DNA from: Faecalimonas sp.
GTDB taxonomy: Bacteria > Bacillota_A > Clostridia > Lachnospirales > Lachnospiraceae
Direction of reading: 5' to 3'
DNA: 8,894 nt
Assembly (NCBI GenBank): GCA_026169575.1
Contig: JAPFCT010000226.1
Location: 1-8,894, forward strand
Below are positions 1 through 5,543 of this stretch, one piece after another. Made by a program: the position numbers and the translations under genes. The notes beneath the pieces were generated by a model, which saw only the letters and a list, made by a program, of their open reading frames with translations, had not been told where the DNA came from and did no database searches. Numbering within the stretch: position 1 is the stretch's first letter; the number at the start of each line of letters is the position of its first letter.

Positions 1-40
1 TCACAAGCACGATCCCGCTGATCAATCTTGTCTTAAACAT
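1..40 (-). CDS. cdsA: Phosphatidate cytidylyltransferase, N-terminal start only (partial)
   Basis: Only the first 13 codons are inside the window, reading MFKTRLISGIVLV from an ATG at 40-38. A short basic N-terminus (MFKTRL) leading into a hydrophobic stretch is typical of CdsA, the membrane enzyme that makes CDP-diacylglycerol from phosphatidate and CTP. The ATG overlaps the end of uppS by 8 nt (gATGttTAA), which points to translational coupling. In Firmicutes cdsA is normally the gene after uppS, so the identification rests on both the peptide and gene order. The rest of the gene lies beyond position 1. Confidence 0.8.
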   Translation of the reverse strand, partial: MFKTRLISGIVLV

Positions 41-752
41 CTGTACGTTCCTCCCCTGTATTTCCAAAACGTCTGTCCCGGCTGTTGTACTGCTCGATCG
101 CCTTCACAAGTTCTTCCTTTGTAAAGTCCGGCCAAAGGACATCGGTAAAATAAAATTCTGTGTAGGCAAGCTGCCACAACAGATAATTCGAAAGTCTGAG
201 TTCCCCGCTTGTGCGGATCAGAAGATCCGGATCCGGGATTCCTCTTGTGTCGAGGTAAGATGCGAAAATCTCCTCGCTGATCTGATCCACATCCAGCTTC
301 CCATCCCTGCAGTCCTGCGCCAGGCTTCTCACTGCACGGACGATCTCATCCCGGCTTCCATAGTTGATCGCAATCTGGAAATTCAGCCCGTCGTTATTCT
401 TTGAAGCCTCCTCAAGTTCTAAGATCCTCGTGCGGATATCATCGTCAAGCCCTGACAGGTCTCCGAGCACGCGTACTTTCATCCGGTTCTTCTCGGCAGT
501 CTTTAAGCAGGTCTTCATATAATTCCTGAGAAGTTTCATCAGCGCATCCACTTCCCCTTTCGGACGGTTCCAATTCTCTGTAGAAAATGCATAGACAGTC
601 AGATACTTGACCCCCATCTTATATGCTTCCTCGCAGATCCTCTCTACATTCTTACTTCCCTGGGCATGCCCATAATTTCTCGGCATCCCCTTTTTCTTCG
701 CCCATCGTCCATTTCCATCCAGGATGATCGCGATATGCTGTGGTACATTCAT
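33..752 (-). CDS. uppS: Isoprenyl transferase (undecaprenyl diphosphate synthase)
   Basis: A cytoplasmic cis-prenyltransferase that condenses isopentenyl diphosphate units onto farnesyl diphosphate, giving the C55 carrier lipid for peptidoglycan and other wall polymers. The 239-residue length fits the family. Visible family signatures are the diphosphate-binding DGNGRWAKKKG near residues 12-22 (the Asp of DGNGR is the catalytic residue in the family), the YAFSTENWNRP block around residues 54-64, and the C-terminal RTSGELRLSNYLLWQ and TEFYFTDVLWPDF blocks. The ATG start follows a GAGAGGAG Shine-Dalgarno in the frr-uppS spacer. It is the third gene of pyrH-frr-uppS-cdsA and overlaps the cdsA start by 8 nt. 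No missing motif or frame problem is seen. Confidence 0.97.
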   Translation of the reverse strand: MNVPQHIAIILDGNGRWAKKKGMPRNYGHAQGSKNVERICEEAYKMGVKYLTVYAFSTENWNRPKGEVDALMKLLRNYMKTCLKTAEKNRMKVRVLGDLSGLDDDIRTRILELEEASKNNDGLNFQIAINYGSRDEIVRAVRSLAQDCRDGKLDVDQISEEIFASYLDTRGIPDPDLLIRTSGELRLSNYLLWQLAYTEFYFTDVLWPDFTKEELVKAIEQYNSRDRRFGNTGEERTDV

Positions 753-881
753 CTACCAAATTCTCCTCTCTAATAGTATAAGCAAGGTCAGACGTCATTT
801 CATCCCTCCTTGCTTATACTGATTTTCTTCTTCTGTTATCTCAGATCAGAACCTGGGCACTATGTACCCGGAAAAAGCCGC
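753..881 (-). repeat. Perfect 13-bp inverted repeat in the frr-uppS spacer
   Basis: The arms AGTATAAGCAAGG (775-787) and CCTTGCTTATACT (808-820) are perfectly complementary around a 20-nt loop. In the uppS direction the hairpin is followed by ATTAGAGAGG, not a U tract, so it is not a normal intrinsic terminator for frr. Its downstream arm contains TATACT (minus strand, 780-775), a possible -10 for uppS, with a mediocre ATGAAA (803-798) 17 bp upstream. A Shine-Dalgarno-like AAGGAGGG (811-804) is half inside the upstream arm. A weaker hairpin candidate (CCGGG/CCCAGG) sits just after the frr stop, near 850-875. The role could be RNA processing or stability, partial attenuation, or a promoter; the sequence does not decide. 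Confidence 0.7.
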
Positions 882-1433
882 TTAGACTGTCATCACTTCT
901 TTTGATTTTGCCTCAACAGCCTTATCGATCTGTGCGATATACTTATCTGTCAGTTTCTGTAATTCATCTTCCAGATCCTTGATCTCATCTTCAGAAACTT
1001 CTGTTCCTTTTAATTTCTTGAATGTATCATTTCCATCACGTCTGATGTTACGGACTGCAACCTTTCCTGCTTCTCCTTTTTTCTTGACATCTTTTACAAG
1101 CTCTTTTCTTCGCTCTTCTGTCAGTTCCGGGAACACAAGACGGATCACAGTACCGTCATTTGTCGGATTGATCCCGATATCAGAAGTCAGGATTGCTTTC
1201 TCGATCTCTCTTACCATAGACTTCTCCCATGGCTGGATCTGGATCATACGTGCTTCCGGTACAGATACGTTTGCCACCTGCTGGATCGGAGTCGGTGATC
1301 CGTAGTAGTCTACTGTAAGTTTATCCAGTACATGTGGGTTCGCACGTCCTGCACGGATCGTTGCCAGCTCACTTGTCAGGCTGTTGTAGGATTTTTCCAT
1401 TTTCTCATTAAATACACTCAGTCTTTCATTCAT
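882..1433 (-). CDS. frr: Ribosome recycling factor
   Basis: A 183-residue RRF, close to the usual 185. With EF-G it splits post-termination ribosomes in the cytoplasm. Diagnostic stretches are the [18 protein letters not shown] region (about residues 22-40), [23 protein letters not shown] (41-63), [16 protein letters not shown] (66-81), and [20 protein letters not shown] near residues 107-126. These match the two-domain tRNA-mimic fold with its long helical bundle. The ATG is preceded by GGAGG nine bases upstream. It lies 22 bp after pyrH, almost certainly in the same transcript. The sequence looks ordinary. Confidence 0.98.
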   Translation of the reverse strand: MNERLSVFNEKMEKSYNSLTSELATIRAGRANPHVLDKLTVDYYGSPTPIQQVANVSVPEARMIQIQPWEKSMVREIEKAILTSDIGINPTNDGTVIRLVFPELTEERRKELVKDVKKKGEAGKVAVRNIRRDGNDTFKKLKGTEVSEDEIKDLEDELQKLTDKYIAQIDKAVEAKSKEVMTV

Positions 1434-1455
1434 CGTTTTATTCCTCCGCTCTTTT

Positions 1456-2151
1456 TTATACAGTCACTTTCGTTCCTGTGAATGTTCCTGTCATCGTCTC
1501 CACGATACTGTTCTCCTCACTCAGTCCGAATACAAGCATCGGCATCTTGTTCTCCAGGCATAAGATCGATGCCGCAAGATCAATGACTGCCAGTCTCTTC
1601 TCGATCACTTCGCTGATAGAGATCTCATCATACTTCACTGCCGCAGGGTTCACCTTCGGATCACTGTCATACACACCGTCGATCGTCTTCGCAACAAGCA
1701 TCGCTTCCGCTTCGATCTCGATCGCACGCAGAACTGCACCTGTGTCCGTAGAGAAATACGGATGGCCGGTACCTCCCGCAAAGAAGACTACCTTTCCTTC
1801 CTCAAGCGCCTTCACTGCCGCATCTTTAGAAAACAGAGTTGTGAAAGCTCCACATACAAATGGAGTAAATACTTCTGTCTTCATTCCGACATGGCGGAAA
1901 ATCTCTGATACATAAGTACAGTTCATGATCGTCGCGAGCATCCCGATCTGATCCGCCTTCGTACGGTCGATCGTCTCACTTGTCCTTCCTCTCCAGAAAT
2001 TTCCTCCTCCGGTCACGATCGCAACCTGGATCCCTGCGTCCACAAGCTGTTTTACCTGCTCTGCGACTCCAATGCAGGTAGCCCCATCGAAACCTGTCTT
2101 TTTATCTCCTGCCAGCGCTTCTCCACTGAGCTTCAGTAATACTCTCTTCAT
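1456..2151 (-). CDS. pyrH: UMP kinase
   Basis: Bacterial hexameric UMP kinase of the amino-acid-kinase fold, phosphorylating UMP to UDP with ATP in pyrimidine nucleotide synthesis. The 231 residues fit the family. Visible motifs are KLSGEAL (7-13) in the nucleotide-binding start, the glycine-rich TGGGNFWRG (47-55), ADQIGMLAT (66-74), [17 protein letters not shown] (123-139), DGVYDSDP (158-165) and the C-terminal ENKMPMLVF segment (200-208). AAGGAG lies 8 nt before the ATG. It is the first gene of the cluster here, with its own promoter near 2217-2222 and a palindrome in the leader, rather than following rpsB-tsf directly. Allosteric control by GTP/UTP is a family property, not something visible here. 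Confidence 0.97.
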   Translation of the reverse strand: MKRVLLKLSGEALAGDKKTGFDGATCIGVAEQVKQLVDAGIQVAIVTGGGNFWRGRTSETIDRTKADQIGMLATIMNCTYVSEIFRHVGMKTEVFTPFVCGAFTTLFSKDAAVKALEEGKVVFFAGGTGHPYFSTDTGAVLRAIEIEAEAMLVAKTIDGVYDSDPKVNPAAVKYDEISISEVIEKRLAVIDLAASILCLENKMPMLVFGLSEENSIVETMTGTFTGTKVTV

Positions 2152-2181
2152 CTGTCTCGCTCCTTATTTTCTTTTGTCACC

Positions 2182-2199
2182 GATATGTCCAGACATATC
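2182..2199. promoter_or_regulatory. 18-bp perfect palindrome in the pyrH leader (possible operator)
   Basis: GATATGTC (2182-2189) and GACATATC (2192-2199) are perfect inverted repeats around a 2-bp CA centre. It starts 17 bp past the -10 hexamer of the pyrH promoter candidate and ends about 30 bp before the ATG. The very short spacer suits a dimeric DNA-binding protein better than an RNA hairpin, although a stem with a 6-nt loop is possible. I do not recognise the motif as that of a named regulator. Confidence 0.5.
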
Positions 2200-2216
2200 A
2201 GGACTCTTACGATACC

Positions 2217-2222
2217 AGTATA
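2217..2222 (-). promoter_or_regulatory. Extended -10 promoter candidate for pyrH
   Basis: On the minus strand TGATATACT combines a TG extension with TATACT, 5 of 6 bases of the sigma-A -10 consensus. The region 17 bp upstream (around 2240-2245) has no convincing -35, which is acceptable for an extended -10 promoter. The predicted start would be near 2210, giving a leader of about 60 nt. I see no clear terminator between the end of the fusion gene (2307) and this site, so read-through into pyrH is also possible. Confidence 0.55.
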
Positions 2223-2306
2223 TCATAATTTTTTCAAAAATGGAATCTCTTCTGGCTGTCATTTCCTATTTTTATGAATCAGTCAGATTTATAGAACTGC
2301 ACTTCT

Positions 2307-3926
2307 TTATTTGCAGTTTCTTACAATCTCCTGCATTTTATCAAACTGCTGTTCCATCTCAGCCACCAGGCGGAACTGTGTCCGCGCGCGTACAAGGTTA
2401 TGTTCCGGATAGGCTGTCTTAAAGTAAGTATCTCCTTCCAAATAATCCGTCAGAAAACGAATCCCGCACTCTAACGTCATCAGTCGCGCTCCCCAGGGAA
2501 GGCTTTCAATTTCCTCCAGTGTCAGGACGTCTCTTGTCGCCTCCAAATATCCTTCGACATACAACTCATACAATGAAATGTCAAAATGCATCTTATCCAA
2601 ATCGCGTTCATCCTCCTCCGCTGTCGCAGCTCCAAATCGGATCGAATCCCCAAAATCATTTGCAGCAAGTCCAGGCATGATCGTATCCAGATCAATAATG
2701 CAAAGTCCTTTCCCCGTCTCAGCATCAAACAAAATATTGTTCAGTTTCGTATCGTTGTGCGTCACTCGAAGCGGCAGCGTTCCATTTTCCTGCTGCTCTA
2801 CTAACACCTTGCAGTCCTGCTTTCTGTCAAGTACAAAAGCGATCTCCGGTTTACAGCTTACCGCTCTGTTTTTAATATCTCTCTTCAACGCCTTTTCAAA
2901 ATTCTCAAACCGCTTCACTGTATTATGGAAATCCGGGATCGTCTCCTTTAAACTGGATGCCGGATAATTGCCGAGCTGCTTCAGGAAATGTCCAAAACCA
3001 TTTCCCGACTGGTAAAACTGTTCTGGTTCCTCTACAAGCTGGTAGCATACAGAATTTGATATATAATTATAGCATCTCCACGGCTGTCCTTCATTATCCT
3101 CAAAATATGTACATCCGTTTTTTGTCTTAATGCAGGAAAGTGTCTCTCTGTCAGGATCTCCGCCTTCCTCACGGATCACATTTCTCAAATATTCAGTAAC
3201 ACCAAATATATTCTCCATCACTCCCGCCGGGTCTTTAAAGACATTATTATTGACCCGCTGAAGAATATAAGAAAATTCATCGCCTTCCTTTGTCGGCATA
3301 TAAACTGCATAAGTCTCATTAATATGCCCTTCTCCAAACGGCTTCACATAGCTGCACTGTGTTCCAAATCCAAACGCATACAGCGCATCTTCCAGATTCC
3401 GGCTTGTAACACCATCAATCTTCCTTCTTGTTGAAAAAATCACCTCCCCCTCTTCAACTTTTTTTCTGGAAGGAATGATACAGTTTGCCTTTACTACACT
3501 TCCAAGTCCGATATGCGCCCCACAAGAAACGTATGAATCGTGATCTACCACAGCCCCACTGTTTACCAGAACACCATGCTCCACGACTGTATGTGTATTT
3601 ACGATGGCACTCTGCATAATAAAACTGCCTTTCCCGATCACTGCACTCGGACTGACGACTGCTGATGGATGTATGATGGCCGGAACCTTATATCCTGCTT
3701 CCATCAGCTTTTCTGTCCAGTATAAGCGCATCCCATTATCGCCCAAAGCCGCAACCGCCGTATCATATTCTTTCAAAAACGCTTTATAATCACAGCATTT
3801 TCCTATTACATCCTCGCCCTTTACCGCATCATCCAAGAAAACAACTTTTTCATACCCCAATAATCCGGCTGTCTCCTGGATCATATGCCCAAAACCACCG
3901 GCACCTAAAATCAATAATGTTTTCAC
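2307..3926 (-). CDS. Fusion of NeuD/PglD-like acyltransferase and NahK-like sugar kinase
   Basis: A 539-residue two-domain protein. Residues 1-170 look like a NeuD/PglD sugar acyltransferase. The N-terminal LLILGAGGFGHM is a glycine-rich nucleotide-sugar-binding loop, and residues 80-165 show left-handed beta-helix hexapeptides (HPSAVVSPSAVIGKG, NSGAVVDHD with candidate base His129, HIGLGSVV). Residues 185-539 are an aminoglycoside-phosphotransferase-fold kinase most like N-acetylhexosamine 1-kinase (NahK/LnpB). They show GEGHINETY (198-206), ILQRVN (221-226), the catalytic loop RVTHNDTKLNN (387-397, Asp392), the metal-binding IDLDT (411-415, Asp412) and NDFGDSIRFG (423-432). Both activities are inferred: acylation of an amino sugar and anomeric phosphorylation of a hexosamine. 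The beta-helix seems shorter than in PglD, lacking the last coils that usually line the acetyl-CoA site. The start is GTG, chosen because an in-frame TAG lies 6 nt upstream and MKTLLILGAGG begins the fold. Codon use looks more A/T-ending than in pyrH or frr. The gene appears monocistronic. Confidence 0.88.
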   Translation of the reverse strand: MKTLLILGAGGFGHMIQETAGLLGYEKVVFLDDAVKGEDVIGKCCDYKAFLKEYDTAVAALGDNGMRLYWTEKLMEAGYKVPAIIHPSAVVSPSAVIGKGSFIMQSAIVNTHTVVEHGVLVNSGAVVDHDSYVSCGAHIGLGSVVKANCIIPSRKKVEEGEVIFSTRRKIDGVTSRNLEDALYAFGFGTQCSYVKPFGEGHINETYAVYMPTKEGDEFSYILQRVNNNVFKDPAGVMENIFGVTEYLRNVIREEGGDPDRETLSCIKTKNGCTYFEDNEGQPWRCYNYISNSVCYQLVEEPEQFYQSGNGFGHFLKQLGNYPASSLKETIPDFHNTVKRFENFEKALKRDIKNRAVSCKPEIAFVLDRKQDCKVLVEQQENGTLPLRVTHNDTKLNNILFDAETGKGLCIIDLDTIMPGLAANDFGDSIRFGAATAEEDERDLDKMHFDISLYELYVEGYLEATRDVLTLEEIESLPWGARLMTLECGIRFLTDYLEGDTYFKTAYPEHNLVRARTQFRLVAEMEQQFDKMQEIVRNCK

Positions 3927-3970
3927 TTTCTATTTTGTATGTATTCCAAACGTATACATACTCCTCCTAT
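3927..3970 (-). promoter_or_regulatory. Shine-Dalgarno, 8-bp hairpin and 9-codon mini-ORF before the GTG start
   Basis: AGGAGG (3968-3963) is the only strong ribosome-binding site upstream of the fusion gene but lies 36 nt from its GTG. Between them is a perfect hairpin: GTATGTAT (3961-3954), a 9-nt loop, and ATACATAC (3944-3937). If folded, it brings the Shine-Dalgarno to about 11 nt from the GTG. The same stretch also contains a mini-ORF, MYTFGIHTK then TAG (3959-3930), whose ATG is only 3 nt after AGGAGG and whose stop lies 3 nt before the GTG. Structural bridging and re-initiation after the mini-ORF are competing explanations. Confidence 0.6.
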
Positions 3971-3993
3971 CTCAAATAAAAATTTATCACATC

Positions 3994-4012
3994 CATCTTT
4001 TTATACAAGATG
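3994..4012 (-). other. Small leader hairpin of the fusion gene
   Basis: CATCTT (4012-4007 on the minus strand) and AAGATG (3999-3994) form a 6-bp stem with a 7-nt loop, in the leader between the predicted start near 4017 and the Shine-Dalgarno. The next bases, GATGT, could alternatively pair with the upstream ACATC. No U tract follows, so it is not a terminator by itself. It may simply protect the mRNA 5' end. Confidence 0.35.
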
Positions 4013-4023
4013 TATTTTATCGT

Positions 4024-4052
4024 AGTATAACATAAAAAAGTATTTTTGACGA
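4024..4052 (-). promoter_or_regulatory. Sigma-A-like extended -10 promoter of the fusion gene
   Basis: On the minus strand, TCGTCA (4052-4047, 4 of 6 to TTGACA) is separated by 17 bp from TATACT (4029-4024, 5 of 6 to TATAAT). TG at the extended -10 position gives TGTTATACT. The expected start is near 4017, about 90 nt before the GTG. The flanks are very A/T rich. This is the best promoter candidate in the 328-bp gap between ykvI and the fusion gene. Confidence 0.6.
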
Positions 4053-4107
4053 TATAAATCATTTTCTTCTTTCTATTTTTAATTATATGTCTCTCTTCAC
4101 TATAATG

Positions 4108-4148
4108 GGAAAAGGCCCTCCCAGAATTTCTTCTGTTTGGACCTTTCC
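4108..4148 (-). terminator. Imperfect two-part hairpin after ykvI, possible terminator
   Basis: GGAAAAGGCCC (4108-4118) pairs with GGACCTTTCC (4139-4148) through one bulge and one G-U pair. An inner stem CAGAA/TTCTG (4122-4126 and 4131-4135) has a 4-nt loop. It lies about 105 bp past the ykvI stop and upstream of the fusion-gene promoter, where a terminator would be expected. Neither strand has a clean U tract directly after the stem, so termination efficiency is doubtful. The rest of the 3927-4254 gap is A/T rich and holds only the promoter and leader elements described separately. Confidence 0.45.
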
Positions 4149-4254
4149 AGGGATTTGTTTGTATCGATATAAAAACTTTACATCTATATGATAGCTTTCC
4201 TAATATTGTATGTTTCTATATTTATTTTATCTTTTTCTCTCTTCTCTTTTGTTC

Positions 4255-5394
4255 TTACTGCGCTTTCTTTTTATTCCGGAAATCTTTGATATTCTTCCAG
4301 ATCATAAACAGGATCAGAACTGCGCCTACATATCCGTTCAGAACATAGATGATATTTACAAGTACTCTGAATGGAAGGAATAATCCGACGATCAGACCTG
4401 CCACACCGAGAACGACTGTGAGGATCTTGAATCTCGGTGTGCCTTCTTTTGCAAACCGGGAAACCGGATTGTAAAGAAGCGGCACCGCCGTCGTATAGAT
4501 CCCTGCAAATACTACGATTGCGAAGATCGCGGAGAATGGTTTCCAGATCTTTGTTGCAAGGATCAGATTCGGAATATCTGCGTTCCAGATGTAAGTTCCG
4601 TTTGTTCCGGTATTGATATTGGCAATCTGTGCAAATGCGATGAGCCCGATGGCAACACAGACTGCAACCGTTCCGCCGATGATACCGTAGTTCAGATCTT
4701 TCTTCTTATTTTTAGAACCGAGCGCTGCAGTAAAGCTTGCAAACCATAACAGAACGAATCCTGCGTAGGAAAGTCCTGAGATCAGCCAGTTTGCACCTGC
4801 ATTTTTCATTGTCTCCCCTGCTTTTGCACCTTCATATGCACCCTGCTCGATAACATCAAGTCCTGCCGCGATATTTCCGCCATCCTGGATACAGGTGATC
4901 AATCCGATCGCAATACAGAGAACAACGATGACCGGCCCTACGATACCGATCGCATCTACCAGAGAGTTGAGTCCGCCGACTACTGTGAGGATTGCAAGCA
5001 CTGCAAGGATCACGCCGCCCACCCATGTCGGAAGGTCATATTCCTGATGAAGCGTAGATGCAGCTCCTCCGATCATAACAAAGAAGGACATATAGCAGAA
5101 TAATGTGGAATAGTAATCGCAGAAGGTACCGACGTATTTTCCACAGAAATATTTATAGACATCATTTCCTCTTTCAAACTTCTGCTCTGCACCTGCTTTT
5201 GCAAAGTTGAAGTTATAGTACAGAAATGCAACCGCAAATACAAGGATTACGAGAAGACTCTGTACTCCATATGCAGTGTAGTACTGAATAATCTCCTGCC
5301 CGGTTGCAAATCCTGAGCCGATCGTAAAAGCGATTACGGCTCCTGCTAAAATGAGAACTCTCTTCCAACTAACTTTTTCGCCGCCATTTCCCAT
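4255..5394 (-). CDS. YkvI-family membrane protein, putative substrate transporter
   Basis: A 379-residue integral membrane protein with about ten hydrophobic segments, near residues 12-30, 42-62, 94-115, 123-142, 149-168, 202-224, 236-257, 283-304, 322-341 and 343-365. It ends in a basic cytoplasmic tail (NIKDFRNKKKAQ). It resembles the poorly characterised YkvI family. The first helix contains GSGFATGQE (26-34), a glycine-broken pattern like the unwound helix 1 of LeuT-fold amino-acid/cation symporters, so a transport role is plausible but not demonstrated. It follows grdB by 146 nt on the same strand, which suggests uptake of the reductase substrate (an amino acid or N-methylated amine). 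AGGAGGG lies 6 nt before the ATG. It could be co-transcribed with grdEB or controlled separately through its structured leader. Confidence 0.8.
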   Translation of the reverse strand: MGNGGEKVSWKRVLILAGAVIAFTIGSGFATGQEIIQYYTAYGVQSLLVILVFAVAFLYYNFNFAKAGAEQKFERGNDVYKYFCGKYVGTFCDYYSTLFCYMSFFVMIGGAASTLHQEYDLPTWVGGVILAVLAILTVVGGLNSLVDAIGIVGPVIVVLCIAIGLITCIQDGGNIAAGLDVIEQGAYEGAKAGETMKNAGANWLISGLSYAGFVLLWFASFTAALGSKNKKKDLNYGIIGGTVAVCVAIGLIAFAQIANINTGTNGTYIWNADIPNLILATKIWKPFSAIFAIVVFAGIYTTAVPLLYNPVSRFAKEGTPRFKILTVVLGVAGLIVGLFLPFRVLVNIIYVLNGYVGAVLILFMIWKNIKDFRNKKKAQ

Positions 5395-5423
5395 AAGATA
5401 CCCTCCTGTCTCTCTATAATATG

Positions 5424-5476
5424 GAGGACACTACCGGAAATGTCATCCCATTGATGTACACGCCGGCGGTGTCCCC
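5424..5476 (-). ncRNA. Candidate structured leader (long stem-loop) before ykvI
   Basis: Reading the minus strand, a 53-nt element can fold as three stacked stems. P1 is GGGGACAC (5476-5469) with GTGTCCTC (5431-5424), 8 pairs including one G-U. P2 is CCGG with CCGG (5466-5463 and 5437-5434). P3 is TGTACATC (5460-5453) with GATGACA (5447-5441), one bulged A and an AATGG loop. Upstream segments can compete: CCTTT (5493-5489) pairs with AAAGG (5479-5475), and GGCGG (5517-5513) pairs with CCGCC (5469-5465). Such mutually exclusive pairings just before a Shine-Dalgarno resemble a cis-regulatory RNA. I recognise no known riboswitch consensus, including the glycine one, and no U tract follows P1. 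Confidence 0.4.
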
Positions 5477-5526
5477 TTTGCAGAGCAGAAAGGATCTGAT
5501 AGAAACACTTAGCCGCCCTGCCATAT

Positions 5527-5543
5527 CAAGTTGTCACGATTTA
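5527..5543. promoter_or_regulatory. Operator-like sequence at the grdB stop codon
   Basis: CAAGTTGTCACGATTTA (plus strand) matches 13 of 17 positions of the operator in front of grdE (CAAGTTATCACGATAAC on the minus strand). Only one half-site is well conserved, so dyad symmetry is poor. It lies about 130 bp upstream of the ykvI start and may be a weak third binding site, or chance. Confidence 0.25.

Noticed and set aside
4108..4148. Confident bidirectional terminator between ykvI and the fusion gene
   Set aside because: The stem is imperfect and neither side has a proper U tract, so it is kept only as a low-confidence terminator.
5395..5540. Glycine riboswitch before ykvI
   Set aside because: The conserved glycine aptamer segments are not present. 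Only a generic stem-loop architecture is seen, so no known class is claimed.
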